DNA of 5,482 nt, taken from assembly GCA_030039695.1 (NCBI GenBank), contig JASHVB010000758.1, positions 1 to 5,482 on the forward strand. The letters are read 5' to 3'. The notes under the pieces are model-generated. The model made no database searches, was not told the DNA's origin, and was given only the letters and a program-made list of their open reading frames with translations. The stretch comes from Acetobacteraceae bacterium (GTDB lineage Bacteria > Pseudomonadota > Alphaproteobacteria > Acetobacterales > Acetobacteraceae). Of the stretch, positions 1 through 5,118 are shown piece after piece (position 1 is the stretch's first letter; the number at the start of each line of letters is the position of its first letter). Position numbers and translations under genes: made by a program.

Positions 1-624
1 TAGTGCGTCGTATAGCTCCTTGCGCGATGCCTTGATCCGCCGGTCGGCGAGTTCAGCCAATTTGAACGGGTTTCTCTGGCCCTCGATCATCGCCTCGATC
101 ATCCGCCGGCCACTGACGCCCAGGATGTCGGATATCACCGAGTCGAGCTTGATGTTGGCCTCTTCCAGCGTCTTCTGGATCCGCTGCACATGCCGGGTCT
201 GCTCACGCGACAGCTGCTTGCGGGTACGTAGCAACGAGCGCAGCTCCTGGAACTCCTGTTCCGGGACGAAGCTCCCCTTGATCAGCCCGCAACTCACCAG
301 ATCGGCGATCCACATCGCGTCGTTCATGTCCGTCTTGCGGCCGGGCACGTTCTTGATGTGCGCCGCATTGGCCACCATTAGCTCGAACTTGCCCTCGCTC
401 AGGATATTCCACACTGGCTTCCAGTAGACCCCGGTGGCTTCCATCGCCACGTGCGTGCAACCGCTCTCGGTCAGCCAACCCAGCAACGCTTCGAGGCCCG
501 CCGTCGTCGTGTCGAATGTCCGGCATTCCCGAGTTGCTTTGCCCCCCGCCATGATTCGCACGCAGGCGACAATCGTCTCCTTGTGCACATCAAGACCGGC
601 AACCCGCTCATGCATGACGTCCAT
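1..624 (-). CDS. IS110-family transposase, N-terminal 208 residues (partial)
   Basis: This is the DEDD recombinase of an IS110-type element, which cuts and joins DNA through a RuvC-like domain and, in characterised members, is guided by an element-encoded bridge RNA. The translation is open from the ATG at 624 to the window edge. The acidic residues are visible: Asp12 in GLDVHKE, Glu62 in MEATGVYWKP, and Asp99 and Asp102 in KTDMNDA. Residues 1-115 form the RuvC-like domain. About 125-165 is a charged helical, probably coiled-coil linker (LRSLLRTRKQLSREQ and following). The stretch ILGVSGRRMIEAM (167-179) leads towards the C-terminal Tnp_20 domain, which is not in the window. The start is chosen because AGGAGA (632-637, minus strand) sits 7 nt upstream. 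The ATG four codons downstream (613-615) is a weaker alternative. No stop or frameshift is seen, so the gene may be intact. Confidence 0.93.
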   Translation of the reverse strand, partial: MDVMHERVAGLDVHKETIVACVRIMAGGKATRECRTFDTTTAGLEALLGWLTESGCTHVAMEATGVYWKPVWNILSEGKFELMVANAAHIKNVPGRKTDMNDAMWIADLVSCGLIKGSFVPEQEFQELRSLLRTRKQLSREQTRHVQRIQKTLEEANIKLDSVISDILGVSGRRMIEAMIEGQRNPFKLAELADRRIKASRKELYDAL

Positions 625-639
625 CGTCGTCTCTCCTAT

Positions 640-870
640 GCCAGTGCTGCCGGCATGGGGACCTCTCGAAGATGAACTCTACGAAACGTGCTCCCAGGAC
701 GGCGATGCCGTCCCTTCGCTCCAGTGGGGGTGATCGAGGTACCCCAGGTCAAACTAAAGAACGGGCTCTTTCGCACCAAGAAGAAACCGACCTCCGCGCC
801 GACAGCCCCTTCAGATTACAGCACAGGACACACTGCCGACAGTTTCATCCAGGGCGGGTCGGCCGCCGGC
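640..870 (-). ncRNA. Candidate IS110 bridge RNA in the non-coding left end
   Basis: In characterised IS110-group elements the left-end non-coding DNA directly upstream of the transposase is transcribed, in the same direction, into a structured guide RNA. Its loops pair with donor and target DNA. The matching interval here has no convincing ORF and contains stable stems: GGACGGC/GCCGTCC with a 3-nt loop (697-713), GGGGT/ACCCC with a 9-nt loop (727-745), and AAAGA/TCTTT with a 6-nt loop (756-771). A 9-mer inside it (752-760) recurs near the presumed element end (879-887). Position and structure support the call; the RNA ends and guide loops are not determined. If the element belongs to the IS1111 group, this call is wrong. 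Confidence 0.4.
697..713 (-). other. Perfect 7-bp GC-rich hairpin upstream of the transposase
   Basis: GGACGGC and GCCGTCC flank a 3-nt loop. No T-tract follows on either strand, so it does not look like an intrinsic terminator. It lies about 75 bp upstream of the transposase start codon and is probably one stem of the structured left end. Confidence 0.6.
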
Positions 871-887
871 CGGTGACGAACTAAAGA
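752..887. repeat. 9-bp direct repeat AACTAAAGA (752-760 and 879-887)
   Basis: The same 9-mer occurs twice, 118 bp apart, in the presumed IS left end, with partly matching flanks (GTCA before one copy, GACG before the other). The inner copy overlaps a small stem. The outer copy lies about where the element end could be. Such a repeat fits a bridge-RNA donor guide matching the element terminus, but a chance match of this length in a few hundred bases is not excluded. Confidence 0.45.
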
Positions 888-1073
888 CAAGGAAGAAGAA
901 TGTCGCTCCCTGGCGGTTTGCGCTTCGCGCCGTTCGCAACCCGGCCCCTCTCGCTCAGATGGCTCAGGCGGTAGGCGGCTTTCACGGGCCGGCCTCTTTG
1001 GCCGAGTAGATCACCATCTGCGCTCGCCAGTCATAACCGCGTACGGCGGGCGCCCGATAGGACGCGACGGATT
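888..1073. other. Non-coding gap between the IS end and the SDR gene
   Basis: No intact gene is recognised. The stretch contains a purine-rich segment (888-900), a CGGCC/GGCCG stem with a 5-nt loop around 988-1002 and a GGGCGCCC palindrome near 1048-1055. The palindrome lies just past the SDR stop codon. Neither structure has a T-run, so a terminator is not supported. Part of it reads as a short gene-tail remnant (982-1080, minus). Confidence 0.5.
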
Positions 1074-1080
1074 TCAGACT
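982..1080 (-). pseudogene. Possible C-terminal tail of an unknown gene, directly after the SDR stop
   Basis: Minus-strand codons from 1080 to a TGA at 982-984 give 32 sense residues of ordinary, protein-like composition, including APAVRGYDWRAQMVIYSAKE, in a frame different from the SDR gene. A TAA lies directly before the first codon, so nothing in this frame joins an upstream gene. It may be the remaining 3' end of a deleted gene, or simply an unused frame. The family is not recognised. Confidence 0.2.
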
Positions 1081-1970
1081 TTAGGAACCTCCAACCGGCT
1101 GAGATCGGCGATGAGGCCGGGGCCGGTTGGTTCCCATCCGAGCTTCTTCCGCGTCTTCGCGCTGGACGCAGGCATGTCGAGCCCGGCGAACGTCGCCAGC
1201 CAACCGAAATAGGCCTGCGCTTCTTCCGGCGCGACGGATTTAGCCGGCAGATTCAGGCGCCGCCCGATACCTTCGGCAATGCTGCGCATTGGCACGCCTT
1301 CTTCAGCGACCGCGTGATATTTCGCGCCCGGTTCGGCCCTTTCGATTGCCAATCTGTATAGGCTGGCGACGTCGAGAACGTATGCCGCAGGCCAGCGATT
1401 GAGTCCGTCTCCGACATAGGCGCACGCACCCTTGGCGAGATACATCGCGATCGCATGGGTCATGAGACCCTGCGTGACCGGGTCATGAACCTGCGGGAGC
1501 CGGACCACTGGCACATTGACGCCTTCGGCAGCGACGGAGGTAGCTGCTTCCTCCGAGGCTGCGCAAGGATGCACGTCGGAGCCGACGACCGCATTGTTCT
1601 CCTTGGCCGGTTGACCGGGCACGGTGTTGGCGACCGGCGTCCCCGAGGTCACGATGAAAGGGCGGTCAGAGCCCGCGAGCACCGAACCGAGCGACCGGAT
1701 CACGCGACGGTCGTCCTCGCAGTTCTGGACGAAGCGTGAAAAGTCGTGGTTGAACGCCAGATGGATGACACCATCCGAGCGCGCGGCCCCTTCCTTGAGG
1801 CTCTCTGGGTCTGCGAGCGACCCGCGATAAACTTCGGCGCCGGCTGCCACCAGGGCCGGTGCCTTATCGTCCGAGCGACAGAGGCCAATCACCTGATGGC
1901 CCGCGGTGATCAGCTCCTTGACGACTCTCGAGCCAATCATGCCGGTAGCGCCGGTGACAAACACACGCAT
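1074..1970 (-). CDS. Atypical SDR-family NAD(P)-binding oxidoreductase / epimerase-like protein
   Basis: This 298-residue cytoplasmic Rossmann-fold protein resembles the atypical and extended short-chain dehydrogenases often annotated as NAD-dependent epimerase/dehydratase. The N-terminus carries the dinucleotide-binding loop TGATGMIG (6-13) after the first beta strand. DGVIHLAF (66-73) and IVTSG (106-110) are core-strand motifs. NRWPAAYVLDVASLYRLAIE (191-210) and KKLGWEP (275-281) are typical of the C-terminal half of this subgroup. The usual active-site YxxxK is not visible; HPCAASEEA (134-142) occupies that area, so the catalytic mechanism and substrate cannot be assigned. The ATG at 1970 is preferred: it begins directly before the Rossmann fold and GGGGAG (1980-1985) lies 9 nt upstream. 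The frame stays open upstream to 2399, but that part is antisense to the regulator's HTH domain. It is divergent from the regulator at 2064, a common pairing that suggests control by it. Confidence 0.9.
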   Translation of the reverse strand: MRVFVTGATGMIGSRVVKELITAGHQVIGLCRSDDKAPALVAAGAEVYRGSLADPESLKEGAARSDGVIHLAFNHDFSRFVQNCEDDRRVIRSLGSVLAGSDRPFIVTSGTPVANTVPGQPAKENNAVVGSDVHPCAASEEAATSVAAEGVNVPVVRLPQVHDPVTQGLMTHAIAMYLAKGACAYVGDGLNRWPAAYVLDVASLYRLAIERAEPGAKYHAVAEEGVPMRSIAEGIGRRLNLPAKSVAPEEAQAYFGWLATFAGLDMPASSAKTRKKLGWEPTGPGLIADLSRLEVPKV

Positions 1971-2063
1971 GAGCAAAGTCTCCCCGTTTTGCTGGAGAGA
2001 GATCTTGGCGGGCGATCCATTCTGGCAAAGTAGTGACATGATCATATTAAGATTGCTAACAGG
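1971..2063. promoter_or_regulatory. Divergent promoter/operator region between the SDR gene and its regulator
   Basis: This 93-bp gap must hold both promoters. It contains a perfect 8-bp palindrome ATGATCAT (2038-2045) in an AT-rich core that stands out from the GC-rich surroundings. For the regulator, TGGCAA followed after 16 nt by TATTAA is a possible -35/-10 pair, placing the palindrome inside the promoter spacer; this would suit autorepression. For the SDR gene the best-looking pair on the minus strand, TTGCCA with a poor -10, is weak. The assignments are inferences from sequence appearance. Confidence 0.5.
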
Positions 2064-2897
2064 ATGAGCGAACCTCTCATCACCGAGAACCAGCTCGGAG
2101 CCTATCTGAGGGACCGGCGCGTGAAGCTGGATCCGGCTGCCCTTGGCTTTCCATCGGAGCGCCGCCGCACCCCCGGGCTGCGGCGCGAAGAGGTAGCGCA
2201 GCGGGCCAACATCAGCCCAACCTGGTACACTTGGCTCGAACAGGGCCGTGGTGGCGTACCCTCGGCCGATGTGCTCGATCGCATTGCCCGAGCCCTTATG
2301 CTGACGGATGTCGAGCGCGAGCACATCTTCCTGCTTGGACTCGACCGTCCGCCCGAAGCGCGCTACCCCAAGAACGACGCCGTCACGCCTCGCCTTCAAC
2401 GTGTGCTCGACGCGCTCGACCCCAGCCCCGCGGTGATCAGGACCGCGACATGGGATGTCCTGGCCTGGAACCGGGCGGCAACGGCGATACTGGTGGACTA
2501 TGGATCGCTTCCGTCAGAGCAGCGCAACCTCCTGCGCTTTATCTTTCTCGATCCCCATGCCCGGGCGGCGCAATACGAGTGGGAAAGCGTGGCGCGGTTT
2601 GCGATAGGCACCTTCAGGGTGGACGCCGCCCGTGCCGGCGCCGCGGCGGAGGTCGAGCCGCTCGTGGATGAACTGTGCCGGCTCAGCCCCGAGTTCCGGG
2701 TGATATGGGCAGAAAACGATGTTCGTGGCGGCCAGCACGAGGCCGTCAAGCACATACGTCACCCGGTCCTCGGCCCGCTGACGTTCGAATATTCGGCCTT
2801 TTCGGTCGATGGCCGAACGGATATCAGCATGGTGGTCTACAATCCAGCGACGCCCGCAGATGCTGAGAAGATCAGGGCGTTGATGGAAGGTCGATAA
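2064..2897 (+). CDS. XRE-family HTH transcriptional regulator with MmyB-like ligand-binding domain
   Basis: This 277-residue DNA-binding regulator has two domains. Residues 10-85 form an XRE-type helix-turn-helix: RTPGLRREEVAQRANIS (35-51) followed by WYTWLEQGR (54-62) is the hallmark of this family. Residues about 105-272 match the MmyB-like (MltR-type) ligand-binding domain, with DVLAWNRAA (131-139), NLLRFIFLDPHAR (155-167) and HPVLGPLTFEY (233-243). In this family the C-terminal domain is thought to bind a small hydrophobic ligand and the protein usually represses or activates a divergent oxidoreductase gene, as the layout suggests here. The start is supported by the family-typical N-terminus, although only AGG lies directly upstream, too close for a good ribosome site. 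The gene looks intact. The ligand is unknown. Confidence 0.93.
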   Translation: MSEPLITENQLGAYLRDRRVKLDPAALGFPSERRRTPGLRREEVAQRANISPTWYTWLEQGRGGVPSADVLDRIARALMLTDVEREHIFLLGLDRPPEARYPKNDAVTPRLQRVLDALDPSPAVIRTATWDVLAWNRAATAILVDYGSLPSEQRNLLRFIFLDPHARAAQYEWESVARFAIGTFRVDAARAGAAAEVEPLVDELCRLSPEFRVIWAENDVRGGQHEAVKHIRHPVLGPLTFEYSAFSVDGRTDISMVVYNPATPADAEKIRALMEGR

Positions 2898-2904
2898 CCT
2901 TGCC

Positions 2905-3111
2905 TCATGGACGTCGCACATACAGCATGGCGACATTCGGAACGCATCTCACAAGTCGAGCCCATGGATTGCGCCCGCAGCCCCACTGGATTCCGCCGTG
3001 ATCACGGGCGACGCTGGACACATGGTGTCTGAGCTGCCTTTCCAAGGGAGGTGTCCACGGCACGAGCTGGAATCGAAGGCCAACCTCGATCATCGCGAGG
3101 CTGCCTCGACA
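2905..3111 (-). pseudogene. C-terminal remnant of a DUF3363-type conjugative relaxase
   Basis: The minus-strand frame from 3111 reads SLAMIEVGLRFQLVPWTPPL, then a segment ending VARDHGGIQWGCGRN. This resembles the end of DUF3363-containing relaxases (TraI/VirD2-like), where a strand with FxLVPWxP, a histidine-rich helix and a GGIxWxxGR motif close the protein. Relaxases nick DNA at oriT and pilot the strand during conjugation. Only about 50 residues remain. The N-terminal catalytic domain is missing: the frame meets a TAG at 3112-3114 and the DNA beyond it is transposon-derived. The last 15 or so residues no longer look like the family. The call rests on motif recall and is moderate. Confidence 0.55.
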
Positions 3112-3114
3112 CTA

Positions 3115-3124
3115 GATAATTATC
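3115..3124. repeat. Perfect 10-bp AT-rich palindrome GATAATTATC
   Basis: This self-complementary decamer stands in GC-rich DNA at the seam between the relaxase remnant and the Tn3 remnant. It may be a protein-binding site or a by-product of the junction. Nothing in the sequence decides between these. Confidence 0.6.
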
Positions 3125-3240
3125 CCCACTCCAGGGTACGATCGCAGCCGCACGGCTCCATCAGATGATGAGCCCGTTCCGACCTCCCACTTCCAGAGTT
3201 TTGGGCGCGCTCGGTACCTGGCTGGCTGGCAGTGTTGGAC

Positions 3241-3278
3241 GGGGACCACGCTGGCCTGTCCGCTACAACCCCGCTTTC
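3241..3278. repeat. Possible terminal inverted repeat of the Tn3-type element
   Basis: Tn3-family ends begin with GGGG, are about 38 bp long and lie just past the transposase stop codon. A stretch starting GGGGACCACGCTGG lies at the matching place, at the end of the transposase remnant, pointing inward. No partner end was found in the window, so this is a positional guess. Confidence 0.2.
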
Positions 3279-3729
3279 GCAGCTCGGCCGCCGGGTCGAT
3301 CAGGCGATGCCGCAGTACACCGAAGCTGAAGCCGAACGAGCCATCTATGTTGATGTGAGAGAACGCGAGCGGAGCGATGTTTGCCAACGCCTGTGGCCCG
3401 CGCGGCCCGCCGGCAGGCATCGGCAAAGCGCTGGATCCTCGCTGTGTTCCGTGCGATCACCACATTGGTCAGCAATGTGAGCGCGCCGGAATTTGCCGTT
3501 AGCTTGTCGCGCGAGCGACCATGCTTGACGCGGATGGAGCCGTTGTAGATCGCGCGCGCCAGTCCATGCATGGACTCATCGAGCACGCTCTGCAGCTCGC
3601 GCCTGAACCCCGGTTGCTCAGCAGATCTTAGATACAAATCGTACGGAACAGCTTACCCAACGTGTTGCCGCATTCGTAAGCCAGATCGGCCCTTGCAGCT
3701 GTCAGTACCCCGAATGCGTGGATTCGATG
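3265..3729 (-). pseudogene. tnpA: Tn3-family transposase, frameshifted C-terminal remnant
   Basis: Three minus-strand frames in succession spell the C-terminal part of a Tn3-type transposase, the enzyme of replicative transposition. The first frame (about 3729-3631) gives ARADLAYECGNTLGKLF and stops at 3628-3630. The next (from 3640 to about 3425) gives AEQPGFRRELQSVLDE, then ARAIYNGSI and SGALTLLTNVVIARNTARIQ. The last (about 3420-3265) gives PQALANIAPLAFSHINIDG and ends DPAAELRKRG. The order matches family members, where ELRRRLQ..LNKGE..HALARA, LTLLTNAVVxWNT and LAHIAPxxxxHIN follow one another. At least two indels are therefore needed: one near 3630 (reads as a 1-bp loss) and one between about 3390 and 3430. 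The segment VLDESMHGL is also shorter than the usual LNKGEALHAL. The N-terminal bulk, about 800 residues in this family, is absent, so the gene is dead. Confidence 0.75.
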
Positions 3730-3759
3730 ACAAATTGGCAACTTGTTCCCCCAATTTGT
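3730..3759. repeat. Perfect 9-bp inverted repeat ACAAATTGG / CCAATTTGT with 12-nt spacer
   Basis: The arms lie at 3730-3738 and 3751-3759. The spacer holds a third, imperfect half-site (CAACTTGTT), so on the minus strand three related ACAA(A/G)TTG units appear within 30 bp. The block lies at the broken N-terminal side of the Tn3 remnant. It could be an operator, part of a resolution site or an end of a lost element. There is no T-run, so a terminator is unlikely. Confidence 0.6.
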
Positions 3760-3857
3760 AGACCCTGAAACCCAGAGTGATCGCGCGAACGCTGAGGCAT
3801 CACAAGCACCTTCAGGGCGACCCTCAGACTGAGCAGACAGGATCGGCGCGCGACTTG

Positions 3858-3950
3858 GGCCTGGAGTTCAATCCCGCCGCCGAGCGGATCTTCCGCCGAC
3901 GGCGTGCGGATGTCCTAGGACAGCCCATCGCGCCCATCTTCCTGATATAG
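3858..3950 (+). pseudogene. PAS-domain fragment of a lost sensor protein
   Basis: The plus-strand frame reads GLEFNPAAERIFRRRRADVL and then GQPIAP before a TAG at 3948-3950. This closely resembles the N-terminal beta strand and helix of bacterial PAS domains (consensus ILEFNPAAERIFGYxxxEVLGxPM), which bind cofactors or small ligands in sensor kinases, diguanylate cyclases and similar proteins. Only about 30 residues survive. The frame stays open back to 3762, but those residues do not look like the preceding part of a PAS domain. It points the same way as the response regulator at 5119; whether both came from one signalling locus is unknown. Confidence 0.6.
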
Positions 3951-4011
3951 CGCCCCGCAGCCCAGGATTCTGCCGCTCCCGTGGATGGAATGCGTTGGTG
4001 TTGGCGCTCAT
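3868..4011 (-). CDS. Third ORF of the small-gene cluster, 47 residues, probably truncated
   Basis: The ATG at 4009-4011 overlaps the TGA of the gene before it (4008-4010) as ATGA, the same 4-bp arrangement as between the first two genes. The N-terminus MSANTNAFHPRERQNPGLR looks plausible. From about residue 20 on (below about 3955), however, the DNA is antisense to the PAS fragment and the residues become arginine- and glycine-rich, typical of a shadow frame. The likely reading is a real gene start whose remainder was replaced at a junction near 3950-3960. The family is not recognised. Confidence 0.35.
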   Translation of the reverse strand: MSANTNAFHPRERQNPGLRGAISGRWARWAVLGHPHAVGGRSARRRD

Positions 4012-4412
4012 GCCTGTGTCTCGCTGAGGTTCGCGGCCATGACGACAATCGGCACCGCCGATAAGGTCGAGCTTTCCCTGGTCTGCTGCCTGACCATCTT
4101 CGCCCAGGACGCCCGGAGGTCGCATTGCGCCTGTGCCTGTTCCCTATCGCCGCAGCTACCGGGCGCGTCCCGCTCGGCCCTAGCGGCGGCCGGAGCGGCT
4201 TGATGCTCTGGAGCTTCGGTTATCGGGGGGTCCAGCGCGTCCCCCATGAACAGCTCAAGCTCGTTCGCGAGGTCGAGCAGCAAATCACTGGCACGCCGCA
4301 GAGAGTCCAACTCAATCCTAATGTCCTCCCCAGCGAAGGCTAGACCATGGATAAGCTTGGCGATCGCCTTCAACTCAGCGATCGACGGCCCTATGTCGCA
4401 GAGTGGGCTCAT
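4008..4412 (-). CDS. Small hypothetical protein, helical N-terminus (134 aa)
   Basis: The product is not recognised. Residues 8-57 are rich in Leu, Ala, Glu and charged residues (IAELKAIAKLIHGLAF, then DLLLDLANELELFMG) and should form amphipathic helices. Residues 60-90 are Ala/Pro/Glu-rich and probably disordered. The rest contains two cysteines (87 and 97) with no clear metal motif. No signal peptide or membrane segment is evident. The start codon overlaps the stop of the upstream gene (TCAT on the plus strand at 4409-4412), which supports the start and indicates translational coupling. Codon use fits the GC-rich neighbours, while the opposite-strand frames are Ser/Arg-rich shadows. The helical part could mediate oligomerisation or binding to the neighbouring product; that is inference. 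Confidence 0.6.
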   Translation of the reverse strand: MSPLCDIGPSIAELKAIAKLIHGLAFAGEDIRIELDSLRRASDLLLDLANELELFMGDALDPPITEAPEHQAAPAAARAERDAPGSCGDREQAQAQCDLRASWAKMVRQQTRESSTLSAVPIVVMAANLSETQA

Positions 4413-4786
4413 GCTGCAGTCCCCCCAGTTAGGTCGGCGAGGACGGCCAGGGCGGCGGTTTCCTCGACGAGGACTGTCTCCGGCGTCGCAAGTGCCGCGA
4501 CATCGGCGCGTACTCGTGTCGGATGGGCGCGCTGATCGGCCCCGTCGATATCGGTGCGAGGCGCTACGGTGTAGGCGGCGATCACCGCGTTGTTGGTCGT
4601 GATGTCCGCCACATCCTGCAGGACCGTGTAGGTGCTAAGTCCTAGGGCGGCGCAGCCGCCGCAGGGCTTCAGGAGGCGCGACGAGCGGAGCTTGCTCGGT
4701 GGGGCCACGCTGGTCTCGGTGATGGCGTAGGGCTGCCCTATACGCGCGAAAACTGTTGTCGCGTCGCTTTCAAGCACTGTCGTCAT
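4409..4786 (-). CDS. Small hypothetical protein with CxxC pair, first gene of a coupled cluster (125 aa)
   Basis: The product is not recognised. Visible traits are a Thr/Ala-rich N-terminus, a basic segment (KLRSSRLLK, 32-40) leading into PCGGC (41-45), the only two cysteines, and a Val/Ala/Thr-rich second half (VLVEETAALAVLADL, 105-119). A CxxC pair may bind metal or form a disulfide, but one pair alone is weak evidence. No secretion signal is apparent. The ATG at 4786 has AAGGG about 8 nt upstream, a modest ribosome site. It is followed by a gene overlapping by ATGA, so the cluster is probably one transcript starting in the 4787-4900 region. The third-position GC preference on this strand supports real coding. 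Confidence 0.6.
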   Translation of the reverse strand: MTTVLESDATTVFARIGQPYAITETSVAPPSKLRSSRLLKPCGGCAALGLSTYTVLQDVADITTNNAVIAAYTVAPRTDIDGADQRAHPTRVRADVAALATPETVLVEETAALAVLADLTGGTAA

Positions 4787-5118
4787 ATCAAGCCCTTGAA
4801 ATGGCGTGGAAACTTGGTTTCGTTACGGCGAATGGCCGGAAGGTCGGATCCGCCGACGCAGCCTCATAGCTCAGGACCGTTTCGGGTTGATTGCGCCGGG
4901 CAGCAATGAGTGTTTCAATTATTTCTGGTTTATGTCGCTTCAGGATGACTCAACGCTGTGCTACGCGTTTGCCACCATGCGCGAGAGCGTGGCCGACGCT
5001 GATGACGCGTTACGCGATCTGGGCGGTGCGCAACAGGCGCGATCTGGGAGGACGCTATGCAGCGCAAACCGGGAGGAAGACATTGAGTGACCTTCCTGAT
5101 CGCGCGGGGGATCATGCC
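4787..5118 (+). other. Intergenic region between the small-gene cluster and the response regulator
   Basis: No gene is recognised. A GTG-started frame at 4806-5090 would encode 94 residues, and another frame stays open from an ATG at 4906 straight into the response regulator. Neither gives a family-like product and both use codons unlike the genes around them. The stretch 4911-4935 is AT-rich (TTTCAATTATTTCTGG) and is the most promoter-like part for the plus-strand gene, although no good -35/-10 pair is visible. GGAGG at 5072-5076 lies 6 nt before a TTG at 5083, an alternative start for the regulator. Confidence 0.5.
5106..5111 (+). promoter_or_regulatory. Ribosome binding site deciding the response-regulator start
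   Basis: GGGGGA lies 7 nt before the ATG at 5119. It competes with GGAGG (5072-5076) upstream of a TTG at 5083 that is in frame and would add 12 residues (leader MSDLPDRAGDHA). The ATG is preferred because receiver domains begin within a few residues of the first beta strand. Confidence 0.45.

Larger units (their letters stand above)
1..890 (-). mobile_element. IS110-family insertion sequence, left-end portion, truncated by the window edge
   Basis: The element comprises the start of an IS110-type transposase gene (1-624) and the non-coding DNA upstream of it. IS110 elements lack classical terminal inverted repeats and a DDE transposase, and the IS110 group carries a long non-coding left end upstream of the gene. 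The outer boundary is not visible. About 890 is a guess, based on the second copy of a 9-bp repeat at 879-887 and the change of character after the purine-rich stretch near 888-900. The right end and the C-terminal half of the transposase lie outside the window. It could instead belong to the IS1111 group, in which the guide RNA lies downstream of the gene. Confidence 0.7.

Noticed and set aside
203..526. Minus-strand 107-residue ORF inside the transposase region
   Set aside because: It is a shifted frame of the IS110 transposase gene, which carries the DEDD motifs in another minus-strand frame.
697..713. Intrinsic terminator at the GC-rich hairpin
   Set aside because: No T-tract follows on either strand and the hairpin lies upstream of a gene start rather than after a gene.
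798..842. 8-bp direct repeat GCCGACAG at 798-805 and 835-842
   Set aside because: A repeat of this length in a GC-rich stretch of this size is readily expected by chance and has no further context.
434..884. Several plus-strand ORFs of 62-99 residues over the IS start and left end
   Set aside because: Composition is shadow-like (Ser/Arg/Pro-rich), they lie opposite the transposase or in the structured non-coding end, and no family resemblance is seen.
1971..2399. N-terminal extension of the SDR frame by 143 residues
   Set aside because: This part is antisense to the regulator's promoter and HTH coding sequence, and the Rossmann motif and ribosome site place the start at 1970.
2231..2936. 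ORFs in other frames over the regulator, up to 146 residues
   Set aside because: They are shadows of the well-supported regulator gene.
4246..4602. Plus-strand 118-residue ORF opposite the small-gene cluster
   Set aside because: It is very Ser/Arg-rich with repeated short motifs, as expected for the complement of a GC-rich gene; the minus-strand frames have better composition and ATGA overlaps.
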